Positions 17,955 through 27,802 of a stretch of DNA of 64,000 nt are shown piece by piece. Source of the stretch: an uncultured Clostridia bacterium (GTDB lineage Bacteria > Bacillota > Clostridia > Oscillospirales > Acutalibacteraceae). Location of the stretch: positions 1 through 64,000 of the forward strand of contig CANPXF010000009.1 of NCBI GenBank assembly GCA_947585745.1, written 5' to 3'. The position numbers and the translations under genes were made by a program. The notes below the pieces were generated by a model that was not told where the DNA came from, did not search any database, and worked only from the letters and a program-made list of their open reading frames with translations. The stretch's first letter is position 1. Every line of letters starts with the position of its first letter.

Positions 17955-18956
17955 ATGCAAAAAATAGTGGAAAATTCAAAGAGTATATTTGATTCAAACG
18001 GCAACGTAAACTTCGGCGGTTGGTCGAAATCAGCGTTGTTTGAATATAATAAGGACAGCTATCCTGCCGAAAACAGGCTTTGCGAAAGCGACAGCTATTT
18101 TATCTCAAACGGCGAAATGGGATTCTATTTGTCACTCAACGCTTCAGGCTATGACCTTTCAATCAAGCTGATTTTAGCCGATTACAAAACGGGGGAAATT
18201 GTAACTGACAGCATTTCAAAACATCTTTTGCTTGAACCGCTTAAACTTCCCGCCTCCGACAGCGTCGGAGAGTTCAGTTATAAAGATAAAAAAATAGCCG
18301 TAACCGCTACGAACACGGTTGACGGGAAATATTTAAAATGTGATTTTATCGACTTCGGCAACATTAAAAACCTTTTTGTAAAGCTTTTTTTAAAAAACGG
18401 CGGTGCGGATAGTATGAATATGGTTTCGCCGTTCGATAAGGATAAAAAATGTTTTTACTATAAAAGATTTGTCGAGGATTACACAGCGTCGGGGGTAGTA
18501 CGTTTCGGAGGATTTGACTATAACATAAACGAAGAAAACAGTCTTACTTATTTTTCAAAGTGCAGATACTCGCTTTCGAGACACAGAAAATTCCAGATGC
18601 TTTGCGGTACCGCGGATATTGACGGGCATCAGCTGTCAATAAACCTTGCATCAAAAGTAGGAAACAACCGAAACGGAAGTGAAAACTGTTATTTTGTTGA
18701 CCATAAGCTTTATAAAATAGGAAGAACAAAAGTCAGCGGAGATGATAAAAAAGCTGTCGGAAAATGGGAATTTTCCACAGCGAATAACGGCTTGAATTTA
18801 ACCTTCACCCCGTGTGAAACAAACGGAAAGATTTTAGCCTGTAAATGCGATAATCTCACTATTGTTTTCGGAAAGCTCAACGGAGTTCTCGAAACGGAGC
18901 GGTTCAGAATAAATTTAAAAGATAAAAATTTTCATATGATATTTACATCGCTTTAA
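17955..18956 (+). CDS. DUF2804 family protein
   Basis: With the start at 17955 the protein has 333 residues. That start has AGAGGGG seven bases upstream and lies after the promoter, while the ATG at 17892 is inside the promoter. The sequence fits DUF2804: an N-terminal FGGWSKSALFEYN stretch, then long beta-rich halves, and a late KWEFSTANNGLNLTFTP region followed by a GKLNGVLE segment. The fold is probably a lipocalin-like pair of barrels. No enzymatic role is established. It has no signal peptide and is monocistronic, closed by a terminator at 18971. Confidence 0.75.
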   Translation: MQKIVENSKSIFDSNGNVNFGGWSKSALFEYNKDSYPAENRLCESDSYFISNGEMGFYLSLNASGYDLSIKLILADYKTGEIVTDSISKHLLLEPLKLPASDSVGEFSYKDKKIAVTATNTVDGKYLKCDFIDFGNIKNLFVKLFLKNGGADSMNMVSPFDKDKKCFYYKRFVEDYTASGVVRFGGFDYNINEENSLTYFSKCRYSLSRHRKFQMLCGTADIDGHQLSINLASKVGNNRNGSENCYFVDHKLYKIGRTKVSGDDKKAVGKWEFSTANNGLNLTFTPCETNGKILACKCDNLTIVFGKLNGVLETERFRINLKDKNFHMIFTSL

Positions 18957-18970
18957 AACAGTTAATAATA

Positions 18971-19011
18971 AAGCTGTGAAATTGAGTGCCTGCGGACTCA
19001 TTTCACAGCTT
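18971..19011. terminator. Bidirectional terminator
   Basis: A long hairpin of about 16 bp (AAGCTGTGAAATTGAGT with ACTCATTTCACAGCTT) is followed by TATTTTT. It separates the DUF2804 gene from the converging membrane-protein gene. Confidence 0.85.
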
Positions 19012-19019
19012 ATTTTTAA

Positions 19020-19478
19020 TCAATTCGTCTTTAAATACCTTGCGAAAATCCCCATAACCGACATAAACGCCGACACGAGGTATAAAAGCAGTGCAATAAG
19101 CGAGCCGAGGCACAAATACCTTCCTCCGACAAACAGAAGTATGCAGATTATTCCCGCGGCGGAGCATACTATACTCGCGATATTTTTAAGGTTATACTCT
19201 CTGTCAAAAAGCTGAAATCCAAGCGCAATTATCGGTATTACCAAAAACAAAGCGTAGCATAACCCCAAAACATTCAACATTTGCTCGGTTTCGGCGTTTC
19301 CCGTAGAGGCGCCGATATTTGAAATCATATCAAGCACGGTTAAAGTACTCCTTTTATATTGCGGAAGAATCGCTCCTCCCCACACATACGGCTCTGTTGT
19401 CAGAAAAATCTGAATTAAAAAAAGAATAATTTGTACCACTCTTATTCTTTTTGTGGATTTGTTTTGAATTTTAAGCAT
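19020..19478 (-). CDS. Small four-helix membrane protein, unknown
   Basis: The 152-residue protein has about four membrane helices and a basic N terminus (KIQNKSTKRIRVVQ). No motif links it to a known family. The start has a TAGGAG site about 13 bases upstream. It stands alone between two converging or diverging units: the DUF2804 gene on one side and, about 130 bases away on the opposite strand, the GH13 gene. Nothing in the context points to a function. Confidence 0.6.
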   Translation of the reverse strand: MLKIQNKSTKRIRVVQIILFLIQIFLTTEPYVWGGAILPQYKRSTLTVLDMISNIGASTGNAETEQMLNVLGLCYALFLVIPIIALGFQLFDREYNLKNIASIVCSAAGIICILLFVGGRYLCLGSLIALLLYLVSAFMSVMGIFARYLKTN

Positions 19479-19610
19479 AATTATTATTCTCCTAAGGAAT
19501 TATATTTCGTTATATAAGATATTGTACCATAAAATCTCAACTTGCACAATATCCTTTATTATGATAATATTATGAAGTAAATTTTTGAAAAACAAAAAGG
19601 AATGATTAAT

Positions 19611-21233
19611 TTGAACTGGATAAAAGAATCGCAGATGTACAACATCTATCCGCTCGGCTTTGCGGGAGCTCCGCGCGAGAATGACTTTAAGCTTGAATAC
19701 AGGCTTAATAAAATATATGACTGGATAGACAATTTTAAAAAGCTTGGAATAAACACACTTGTTTTCAATCCTGTTTTTGAAAGCACAAGACACGGCTATG
19801 ACACCATTGATTATTACAAAATCGACAGCCGTTTGGGCGATAATAATTCTTTTAAGGAAATTTGTAAAACTCTGCACGAAAACGGAATAAGAATTATTTT
19901 AGACGGTGTATTTAATCACGTCGGCAGGGATTTTTTCGCTTTTAAGGATTTGCAGAAAAACCGCGAAAATTCTCAGTATTGCTCTTGGTTTATGAACCTT
20001 AATTTTCACGGGAACAATCACTATAACGACGGATTTTGCTATGAGGGCTGGGCGGGTCATATCGACCTCGTTAAGCTGAATTTAGACAACTCACAGGTTT
20101 CTGACCACCTTATAGACGCGGTTAAGTTCTGGATTAAGGAGTTCGACATAGACGGTCTAAGGCTTGACGCCGCCGATTGCATTAATTTAGACTTCTTTAA
20201 AAGGCTCAGGAGCGCTTGCCTTTCGTTAAAATCCGACTTCTGGCTTTACGGAGAAATTACAAGCGGAGATTACAACCGCTGGGCAAATGATGATGTTCTT
20301 CATTCCGTTACAAACTACGAATGTTACAAGGGCATTTACAGCTCGCACAACGATAAAAACTATTTTGAAATCGCACATTCCCTCAACCGCCAGTTTGGAA
20401 GCGGAGGAATATATCAGAATATATATACCTTTAATTTTGTAGACAATCACGACGTCAACCGCGTTGCAAGTATGCTCAAGGAAAAGCGTCACCTCAATAA
20501 TGTCTACACTATTCTCTACACAATGCCCGGAGTGCCTTGCATTTACTACGGAAGCGAGTGGGCATTAGAGGGTACACGGACAGCACACAGCGACTATGAG
20601 CTTCGTCCGTGCCTTGATATTAACAATATTCCGAATCCGAACTACAACCTTTACAACCACATCTGCAGGCTCGGAAAAATCAGAAAGGCCCTGCCCGCGC
20701 TTAAATACGGAAACTATAAAAATATAAACATTAAAAACGAACAGCTTGTATTTATGCGTGAATGTGACAGACAGACGGTCTACGTTGCGCTTAATCTCTC
20801 GTCTGATGATTATAACATTGACTTTAATGTCGACGGAAACGGCACATTTACCGACGCGTTAACCTCTGAAAAATTTGACGCAAACGGCTATGCAAATATT
20901 CCGCTTAAACCATTCTCCTCCCGAATCCTCGTGCTTAACTGGGACAATCAGGAAACTGATTTTAACGATGAAACTATAATTCCTGTTGAGAATAATAAGC
21001 CCGACGGTCAGTCTATCGGGAAAATACCTGTAAGAATAGGAAAATACTGTCACTATAAGGGCAACGAATACGAAGTAATCGGAATAGCGAAGGACAGCGA
21101 AACCTTGGAAGAGTTAGTTGTATACAGAGCGCTTTACGGTGAATTTGAGTTATGGGTAAGAAACAGGCTGAATTTTGAGGAAATAATTGAAGTGAACGGA
21201 AAACCAACAAGAAGATTTGAGCCTATTGATTAA
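19611..21233 (+). CDS. GH13 alpha-glucosidase/alpha-amylase-family protein with C-terminal DUF1653
   Basis: The start is a TTG at 19611 with AAAAAGGA nine bases upstream; the ATG at 19602 touches that site and is unlikely. The 540-residue protein has a GH13 barrel with all four conserved regions: DGVFNH near residue 98, GLRLDAAD with the nucleophile Asp near 186, YGEIT with the acid Glu near 215 and FVDNHD near 279. No signal peptide, so it acts inside the cell on maltodextrins or a related oligosaccharide. After a beta-sandwich domain the last about 70 residues (from RIGKYCHYKGNEYEV to TRRFEPI) match DUF1653, usually a separate protein. The gene is alone and ends at a strong terminator. Confidence 0.88.
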   Translation: MNWIKESQMYNIYPLGFAGAPRENDFKLEYRLNKIYDWIDNFKKLGINTLVFNPVFESTRHGYDTIDYYKIDSRLGDNNSFKEICKTLHENGIRIILDGVFNHVGRDFFAFKDLQKNRENSQYCSWFMNLNFHGNNHYNDGFCYEGWAGHIDLVKLNLDNSQVSDHLIDAVKFWIKEFDIDGLRLDAADCINLDFFKRLRSACLSLKSDFWLYGEITSGDYNRWANDDVLHSVTNYECYKGIYSSHNDKNYFEIAHSLNRQFGSGGIYQNIYTFNFVDNHDVNRVASMLKEKRHLNNVYTILYTMPGVPCIYYGSEWALEGTRTAHSDYELRPCLDINNIPNPNYNLYNHICRLGKIRKALPALKYGNYKNINIKNEQLVFMRECDRQTVYVALNLSSDDYNIDFNVDGNGTFTDALTSEKFDANGYANIPLKPFSSRILVLNWDNQETDFNDETIIPVENNKPDGQSIGKIPVRIGKYCHYKGNEYEVIGIAKDSETLEELVVYRALYGEFELWVRNRLNFEEIIEVNGKPTRRFEPID

Positions 21234-21279
21234 TTTAATAACAAAATTAATATTTCAACCGTTCACTACAAATTTTTAT

Positions 21280-21316
21280 AAAATAAGACGTCGGAAAAAA
21301 TCCGACGTCTTATTTT
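21280..21316. terminator. Bidirectional terminator
   Basis: A perfect 16-bp stem (AAAATAAGACGTCGGA with its complement) around a 5-nt A loop serves both the GH13 gene and the converging LCP gene. Confidence 0.9.
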
Positions 21317-21325
21317 ATGTGATTA

Positions 21326-22432
21326 TCAAGTAGATTCAATTAAATCTCCAAAAACAAACTTCGCGAATTTTTCACGGCATTTGTCCATATCGTTTATCTG
21401 GATACAGGAGCCTACTACAGGGTCCGTGTAGTATGACCATAACCCGTCCTGCGGAATCGTATATTGCTTTACCTTATACGACATATAAGTCATTGAACGG
21501 GTAACAAGACCTGTTATTTCGTCTTTCTTCAGGTTAGTTGTTACAAGGGGACCGACGTCGGCAACAATTTGAATCAGCTGAGTTATTGACGCGTTTCTCA
21601 TATCCTTAAAAACGGTTTCCAAAAGCTTTCTCTGACGGCTTGTTCTGTCCCAGTCGTCGCCCGATTGTACGCCGTCATAGCCTCTGTCACGCGCGTACCA
21701 AAGCGCCTGCTGACCTGTAAGGGTAATCTTTCCGTCCTTTTCTTCAAGCAAATAGCGCTCATCTGTCTGATGGTTAATATACATTTGCCAGTTGATATAA
21801 GCGACCTCGTCATGGTCGAGGTTAATTGTCAAGCCGCCGAGAACGTCAATAATTTTTTTAAAGCTTGTAAAATCAACTACCGCGTATCGGTCTACCTTAA
21901 CTCCGAAATTAGCCTCGATTGTACGTATAGCAAGCGAAGCCCCACCCAAAGAATATGAAGAATTTATCTTGCCGTAGCCGTGTCCCGGGATGTAAACGTA
22001 GGTATCACGCTGGAATGAAGTCAGCTTAATTTTTTTAGAATTGTTATCAATAGACGCCATAATCATCGAGTCCGAACGTCCCGTTGTGCCTTTGCTGTGA
22101 TTATCCTCGCCGAAAAGCATAACATTAAGTACCTTTGAGTTTGAAAGCAAATCGGAATCGGTTACCGCGATATTAAAATCCTCAGGCTCCTCGACTATAG
22201 GCTCGGTTTCTTTAGTTTTTCCCGTAGGTTCCGTAATCTCATTTTCAAAAACAAGCGAGTCCAGAGCGTTGTAATAGTAAATCATACCCGCGCCCGTTAT
22301 CATAAAAACAATTGCCAAAACGAGAGAAACCGCACGTTTTACTCTGCCTTTTTTCTTATATAATTTTACAACCTGGGTATTTGAACTGATGTCAACATAC
22401 TCAGAGTTATTTCTTCCTCTGTTTCCTGCCAT
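21326..22432 (-). CDS. LytR-CpsA-Psr (LCP) family glycopolymer transferase
   Basis: LCP proteins move undecaprenyl-linked teichoic acids or capsule to peptidoglycan on the outer face of the membrane. The 368-residue protein has a basic cytoplasmic tail, one membrane helix (about 33-53), an acidic linker and the LCP domain. Conserved parts are TGRSDSMIMASID, LTSFQRDTYVYIPGHG, KINSSYSLGG and the ALWYARDR motif with catalytic-site arginines. A single gene with its own extended -10 promoter. It fits the nearby envelope genes. Confidence 0.9.
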   Translation of the reverse strand: MAGNRGRNNSEYVDISSNTQVVKLYKKKGRVKRAVSLVLAIVFMITGAGMIYYYNALDSLVFENEITEPTGKTKETEPIVEEPEDFNIAVTDSDLLSNSKVLNVMLFGEDNHSKGTTGRSDSMIMASIDNNSKKIKLTSFQRDTYVYIPGHGYGKINSSYSLGGASLAIRTIEANFGVKVDRYAVVDFTSFKKIIDVLGGLTINLDHDEVAYINWQMYINHQTDERYLLEEKDGKITLTGQQALWYARDRGYDGVQSGDDWDRTSRQRKLLETVFKDMRNASITQLIQIVADVGPLVTTNLKKDEITGLVTRSMTYMSYKVKQYTIPQDGLWSYYTDPVVGSCIQINDMDKCREKFAKFVFGDLIEST

Positions 22433-22488
22433 AACATAGCTCCTTTATATAAATAGAAACATTTCGACACAATATTACATTTTGTGAT

Positions 22489-22497
22489 ATTATAGCA
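22489..22497 (-). promoter_or_regulatory. Extended -10 promoter of the LCP gene
   Basis: TGCTATAAT on the minus strand is an extended -10 box about 57 bases before the start codon. No strong -35 box is seen. Confidence 0.5.
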
Positions 22498-22559
22498 TAG
22501 AAGTATACAATTTATTATTCTTTAAAAGAATATAACGTCATTGTCATAATTTACTTGTT

Positions 22560-23150
22560 TTAATTATTTATTTCATCAAGCGTCAATGAGAAAGACGGCA
22601 AAAAGCTTTCAATAAATTCCTCAACCTCCGGCATATTCATATCGTTCAGGAGTCTTTCGGTAGAAAGCTTTGCGTTTTTAAACTCATCATTGCCCACTCT
22701 TATCTCCTCTATGCACTTTACGAGAGCCGAAAGCTTATCAGCCGCCTTTACATATTTTATAAGCTCCTTGTCATTTTTATTCTCCATTAGAATTATATCT
22801 GAATATTCGTTCTGCAAATTTTCTGGTAGCATAGAAACCAACCTCTCGCCCGCTATACGCTCAACTTCTTTATAAGATTTAATTATGTCCGAATTATAGT
22901 ATTTTACAGGCGTCGGCATATCTCCCGTTATGATTTCCGTAACATCGTGATACATTCCGAGCAGCGCCGCGCGCTCGGCGTTCAGCTTATTTTTTGAATT
23001 TCTATTGTGAAGTAATACAAGCAAATGAGCAAACATTGCCGTTTGCAGGCTATGCTCGCTTATATTCTCACTGTTAGTATTATTCATAAGCCCCCATCTT
23101 GTTATATATTTCATACGAGAAAGCATCGCAAAAAAATGTGAATTTTCCAA
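22560..23150 (-). CDS. YfbR-like HD-domain 5-prime-nucleotidase
   Basis: The start is a TTG at 23150 with AAGGAGGA six bases upstream; the longer ATG frame lacks a site. This gives 196 residues, near the length of YfbR. The HD metal-site residues are in ENISEHSLQTAMFAH (His), LLGMYHDVTEIITGDMPTP (His-Asp) and a later Asp in VKAADKLSALVKC. YfbR removes phosphate from deoxynucleoside monophosphates and helps set dNTP pools. The gene is divergent from yfhO and has its own promoter. Confidence 0.85.
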   Translation of the reverse strand: MENSHFFAMLSRMKYITRWGLMNNTNSENISEHSLQTAMFAHLLVLLHNRNSKNKLNAERAALLGMYHDVTEIITGDMPTPVKYYNSDIIKSYKEVERIAGERLVSMLPENLQNEYSDIILMENKNDKELIKYVKAADKLSALVKCIEEIRVGNDEFKNAKLSTERLLNDMNMPEVEEFIESFLPSFSLTLDEINN

Positions 23151-23209
23151 ATTTATCCTCCTTATTTTCAAGTTTTTATTTAAAATCAAGCAATATTGTG
23201 ATATACTTT

Positions 23210-23238
23210 ATTATACTATTATTTCTAATCTTTTGCAA
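23210..23238 (-). promoter_or_regulatory. Sigma-A promoter of the YfbR-like gene
   Basis: On the minus strand TTGCAA, a 17-base spacer and TATAAT. Transcription would begin about 45 bases before the TTG start, so the ribosome site at 23156-23163 is in the leader. Confidence 0.7.
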
Positions 23239-23253
23239 TAACAGGTAAAGCTT

Positions 23254-25713
23254 ATGGTGAACAATAAACTTTTTAAAACCTTAAACGGAAAACGTCAGAA
23301 AAACTACGGCCTTACGGCATTTTTGCTCGGGCTGTTAATTTCCGCGCTTTTATTCGTTCCTATTATCATTCAAAACAACGGAGTTTTTATGTATTACGGG
23401 GATTTTAATGTTCAGGAAATTCCGTTTTATCAGATGATACACGACGCTGTTCTCTCAGGCAATACGAACTGGAGCAATACCACCGACCTCGGCAGCGCAA
23501 CGATAAGCTCCTATTCATTTTATCTTATGGGAAGTCCGTTTTTTCTGCTTACGCTGTTGTTTCCGAGCGGCGCGGTTCCGTTTTTAATCGGACCAGTATT
23601 TATGCTGAAATTCGCCTGCTGTTCTCTTACTTCCTATCTATATCTTAAAAGATATGTTAAAAACAGAATGTTCGCGGTTGCGGGAGGACTTTTATACGCT
23701 TTTTCGGGATTTTCGATTTACAACATTTTCTTTTTTCACTTTCACGAGCCAATGATAGTTTTCCCTCTGCTTTTGCTCGCTGTCGACGAAATGATGTACA
23801 ACAACCGAAAAGGCGTTGTTTGCCTTGCGGTATTTACGGCTTGTACCGTAAATTATTATTTCTTTGCGGGAATGGCGGTTTTCACGGCGATATACTGGTT
23901 TATGCTTGTATTCACGAACAACTATAAGCTAACGCTTTCAAAGCTTTTTTTCTTTATTTTCGAGGTTCTCTTAGGATTTCTCGCGAGCGCGTTTATAATT
24001 CTGCCGACCGCTCTTTTTATAAACGGCAACCCAAGACTTTCCGTACTGCCTGACGGCTACAATTCTCTTGTGTATGATAATCCGCAAAAGTACTGGTACA
24101 TTATTTTAAGCTTCTTCTTCCCGCCCGAGCTTGCGGCGGAGCCTAATTTCACACCTGATGTTGACGCTAATTGGGCGTCTGTCAGCGGTTGGTTGCCTCT
24201 TGTAGGAATGACGGGAGTTATCGGATACCTTCAGCTTAAAAAACGCGACTGGCTCAAAAAGCTTATTCTGCTTTTAATTGTCTTTGCGCTCATACCTCTG
24301 TTCAACTCGGCTTTTCAGCTTTTAAACGCGAGCATATTCTACGCCAGATGGTATTATATGCTTGTACTGATTATGTGTCTTGCAACAGTTAAAGCGCTCG
24401 AAAACAGCGAGGTCAATTGGACAAGAGCCTTGTGCTGGTCAGGCTCGATAACCGCCTCAATCGCTCTTTTAATCGGACTTATGCCCGAATCGGTTTATGA
24501 AGACGATGTTTACAAATACACAAAAATCGGATTGGAAGATAATTTTCCGAGATACTGGATTTATGTTGCAACCGCAATTTTATCCTTGCTTTTGTTCGCA
24601 ATTATAATCACAAAATTCAAATCATCAAGCCGCAGGCTGGCTTTGGCTGTTACCGCGGGAATATGTCTTATTTCCTTAGTTTCATCTACATATATCGTTG
24701 AAACGGGAAACCGAATGGACGGAGACGACAACTCGTATATAAGAAAAAATCTTATCGGAGCGTCAGACAGCGTAAAGCTTGACGGCATAAAAAGCGCAAG
24801 GAGCGATTTTATAGATTCTGTAGATAATTCGGCGATGTACCTTAAAGTCCCGTCAATACAAGCTTTTCACAGCGTCGTTACTCCGTCGATAATGACATTC
24901 TACGACAGTATAGGATATACAAGAGATGTCGCGTCGGAGCCTGACACGAATAACTATGGACTTCGGGGACTTTTTAGCTGTAAGTATCTTTTCTGCGACA
25001 ACAGAGAAAGCTTTACCGACAAAAGAGGTAAAACAAAAATGCCGGGCTGGAGTTATCTGAAAGAAATAAACGGATTTAAAGTTTATAAAAACGACTACTT
25101 CGTTCCAATGGGATTTATGTACGACAGCTTTATCACGGAGGACGAGTTTAATAATATTGATGAAAATTATAAAACCGAAGCTATTTTGAAGTCAATGGTG
25201 CTAAGCGATGAAGATATTTTAAAATTTTCAAATCTTACGGGCTACAGCAAAAAGGACACGGATACTATTGCAAAAGATAAAAAAGCAAAGCCCGCGAATA
25301 AAAAATTCAGAAGTAAAACAAAGGACTTTTTATACGGAAGATACAACTACTTTGACGACTGCAAAAAGCTTGCCGAAAAATCCTGCGACAGCTTTGAATA
25401 CAATAACGAAGGCTTTACGGCTGAAATAAATAATACGGGAAAAGAAAATCTGCTGTTTTTCAGCATACCATATACAGAGGGCTGGACTGCGTTCGTTAAC
25501 GGCAAAGAGGCGGAAATTGTAAAATCTAATTTCGGATTTATGTCAGTTTCGGTCGAAGGCAATAAAAAGAGTAAAATTGTATTCAAATACAACCCGCCCG
25601 GTTTCCATATAGGAATTATAATCACAGCAGTATGTGGTACAATATTTGTTATGTATGTTTCCGCTTTTGTTTTGCTCAAAAAATTAAAGCGGAAAAATCG
25701 AGGTAAAAAATGA
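23254..25713 (+). CDS. YfhO family membrane glycosyltransferase-like protein
   Basis: The 819-residue protein has about twelve to fourteen membrane helices, then a large outer domain (about 490-780) and a final helix. It matches the YfhO family: YYGDFNVQEIPFYQMIHDAVLSG near the N terminus (read in parts) carries the early acidic loop typical of GT-C transferases. YfhO of Bacillus and Listeria is needed to glycosylate lipoteichoic acid, adding the sugar outside the cell. AGGTAAAGCTT precedes the ATG. It is the first gene of a plus-strand operon with a dipeptidase, a GT2 and LicD, overlapping the next start as ATGA. Confidence 0.85.
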   Translation: MVNNKLFKTLNGKRQKNYGLTAFLLGLLISALLFVPIIIQNNGVFMYYGDFNVQEIPFYQMIHDAVLSGNTNWSNTTDLGSATISSYSFYLMGSPFFLLTLLFPSGAVPFLIGPVFMLKFACCSLTSYLYLKRYVKNRMFAVAGGLLYAFSGFSIYNIFFFHFHEPMIVFPLLLLAVDEMMYNNRKGVVCLAVFTACTVNYYFFAGMAVFTAIYWFMLVFTNNYKLTLSKLFFFIFEVLLGFLASAFIILPTALFINGNPRLSVLPDGYNSLVYDNPQKYWYIILSFFFPPELAAEPNFTPDVDANWASVSGWLPLVGMTGVIGYLQLKKRDWLKKLILLLIVFALIPLFNSAFQLLNASIFYARWYYMLVLIMCLATVKALENSEVNWTRALCWSGSITASIALLIGLMPESVYEDDVYKYTKIGLEDNFPRYWIYVATAILSLLLFAIIITKFKSSSRRLALAVTAGICLISLVSSTYIVETGNRMDGDDNSYIRKNLIGASDSVKLDGIKSARSDFIDSVDNSAMYLKVPSIQAFHSVVTPSIMTFYDSIGYTRDVASEPDTNNYGLRGLFSCKYLFCDNRESFTDKRGKTKMPGWSYLKEINGFKVYKNDYFVPMGFMYDSFITEDEFNNIDENYKTEAILKSMVLSDEDILKFSNLTGYSKKDTDTIAKDKKAKPANKKFRSKTKDFLYGRYNYFDDCKKLAEKSCDSFEYNNEGFTAEINNTGKENLLFFSIPYTEGWTAFVNGKEAEIVKSNFGFMSVSVEGNKKSKIVFKYNPPGFHIGIIITAVCGTIFVMYVSAFVLLKKLKRKNRGKK

Positions 25714-26999
25714 ATTTCGGCGAAAACATCTTAAAATATAAAGACGATATTTTAAAAGATTTGAAACAGCTTTTAGAAATAAAGTCAGTTTCACAAGAAA
25801 ATCCCGAAGAATGTAAAAAAGCATTGGACTTTATATTAAAAAGAGCGCGGGATTTCGGACTTATTACGAAAAATATTAAGGGAAAAGCAGGCCACGTTCA
25901 GCTCGGAAACGGCGGAAAACTCTGCGGAGTTTTAACTCACCTTGACGTTGTCCCCGCGGGTAAAAACTGGAGCGTTGAACCGTTCACCTTAACAAAGAAA
26001 AACGGACGTCTTTACGGCAGAGGCGTCGACGACGATAAGGGCGCGTCCATTGTTGACCTGTACTGCCTTAAAATTCTTAAAGACAGCAACATAACAGGAA
26101 AAAACACCGTTAGATGTATATTCGGAACAGACGAGGAAATCGGTATGTCCGATATGGAAACATATTTTGAGAACGAGCCTCTTCCCGATATAAGCTTTAC
26201 CCCCGACAGCGACTACGGTATCTGCTTTGCAGAAAAAGGAATTTTACAGATTAAAATTTCTGACGATAAAAACGACAGAAAAATTATAAAAAATTTCACT
26301 TCAGGTTCGGCTGTAAACGCTGTTCCCGACGAGGCAAAAGCGATTTATTATTCTAATAACGAATTAAAAGAGGAGATATGCTACGGCAGAGCCTCCCACG
26401 CTTGTGAGCCTTACAAAGGTAAAAATGCCTCAACTAAGCTCATAATGCTTTTAAAGAAAAATAACTCTGATTTGGGCAATCTATGCAATTTCATCTTAGA
26501 TAAAATTGCAAACGAACTCGACGGTAATTCTCTCGGTATTAAAACAAGCGACGAACCTTCGGGAGAGCTGACCTGCAATCTCGGAAAAATTCGTATAAAC
26601 GATAACGAATCCTACTTTACATTAGATATACGCTATCCCGTTACAAAAAACGGAGATGAGATTTTAAATAAGATAATTACTAATGCCGAAGAATACTCGC
26701 TTTCGGTTGAGATTATCCATCACGCGCCTCCGCTGTATCTTCCAAAGGACAGCGAAATCATCAGGCTTTTATCAAGCGCGTATGAGGACATTGTTCATAA
26801 AAAGCCCAAGCTGTACTCAACGGGCGGAGGAACATACGCGCGTATGCTCGGCTCAAAAGGCGTTGCGTTCGGGCCTGCGTTTCCCGACGACAATGTAAAT
26901 ATGCACAACGCAGACGAGAGTATTAACGAGGAGAATTTTTTTAAACACGCCCAAATTTGCTTGCAGGCAGTTTATAAAATGTATACACAAGATTTTTAA
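25710..26999 (+). CDS. M20 dipeptidase of the PepV/Sapep type
   Basis: This 429-residue metallopeptidase cuts dipeptides with two metal ions in the cytoplasm. The M20 ligands are visible: LTHLDVVP (His and Asp), GRGVDDDKG (bridging Asp), GTDEEIG (general-base Glu pair), FTPDSDYG and a late NMHNADESI (His). The lid domain of about 190 residues typical of PepV is present. Its ATG overlaps the yfhO stop codon. Sitting among envelope genes, it may recycle peptide pieces, but that is inference; the family mostly serves nutrition. Confidence 0.9.
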   Translation: MNFGENILKYKDDILKDLKQLLEIKSVSQENPEECKKALDFILKRARDFGLITKNIKGKAGHVQLGNGGKLCGVLTHLDVVPAGKNWSVEPFTLTKKNGRLYGRGVDDDKGASIVDLYCLKILKDSNITGKNTVRCIFGTDEEIGMSDMETYFENEPLPDISFTPDSDYGICFAEKGILQIKISDDKNDRKIIKNFTSGSAVNAVPDEAKAIYYSNNELKEEICYGRASHACEPYKGKNASTKLIMLLKKNNSDLGNLCNFILDKIANELDGNSLGIKTSDEPSGELTCNLGKIRINDNESYFTLDIRYPVTKNGDEILNKIITNAEEYSLSVEIIHHAPPLYLPKDSEIIRLLSSAYEDIVHKKPKLYSTGGGTYARMLGSKGVAFGPAFPDDNVNMHNADESINEENFFKHAQICLQAVYKMYTQDF

Positions 27000-27010
27000 T
27001 TGGTGATTCT

Positions 27011-27802
27011 ATGGAAACAGAAAAGAAAATCCGAACACAGGCAAAAAATGCGTTAAACGGGAACTGGACAGCCGCCGCGGCGGGATTATTTTTAATCTTC
27101 GCGCTATCCCTTTTACTTTTCCTTTTATACTATTTTGCAGTTAATATAATAAATATTTTTAACGGAAATACTTATAACGGCGTGTATGAAACATCTATTG
27201 TTATTTTAATATGTTTATTGGTTTTATCGGGATTTGCCCTGTCACCCGTTTTAAACGGATTTTTTAAAATTTGCTACAATATAGCCAATAAAAAAGAGGC
27301 TGATTTTTCAGAAGCGTTTTATTTCTTTAAAAGAAATAAATACTTTACGACCGTTCAATTTAATCTGATAATTGCGTTTAAAATAATTTTAAATTTTATT
27401 GTCGGACTTATCCCCTATTTTGCTGTAACCTTAATCACGGGTATTTTTTCACTTCAGCTTTTGAACACGGTTATTGCAAACGAGATGTTTTTTTCCGTTC
27501 AGGCTTTTCTTTTTGCGCTTGGGGCAACCTTCGCGGTTATCCGTTCGCTGAGACTTTTTATAACTAATTTTTTATATATTGAAAACGACAGGATTGATTT
27601 TCAAGAAATTTTCTCAATATCAAGAAAGATAAATAAAATACACAGCAAGGATTTAACACTGCTGTTTTTTACCTTTTTGGCGTGGATAGCTTCCTGCTTT
27701 TTTGTACTTCCCGTAATTTACGTTATCCCTTACTTTACTACCGCATTTGCGAACTCGTCAAAATGGCTGATTCAACTTTATAAGGAAGGTAAAATAGAAT
27801 GA
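27011..27802 (+). CDS. Multi-helix membrane protein, DUF975-like
   Basis: The 263-residue protein starts with an amphipathic helix (KKIRTQAKNALNGNWTAAAA) followed by about five to six long hydrophobic helices. The opening pattern of alternating basic residues and ALxGNW is like DUF975 membrane proteins, but the match is partial. No catalytic residues can be seen. Its stop overlaps the GT2 start by 4 bases, so it belongs to the envelope operon and might help with localisation or export of that pathway. Confidence 0.6.
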   Translation: METEKKIRTQAKNALNGNWTAAAAGLFLIFALSLLLFLLYYFAVNIINIFNGNTYNGVYETSIVILICLLVLSGFALSPVLNGFFKICYNIANKKEADFSEAFYFFKRNKYFTTVQFNLIIAFKIILNFIVGLIPYFAVTLITGIFSLQLLNTVIANEMFFSVQAFLFALGATFAVIRSLRLFITNFLYIENDRIDFQEIFSISRKINKIHSKDLTLLFFTFLAWIASCFFVLPVIYVIPYFTTAFANSSKWLIQLYKEGKIE

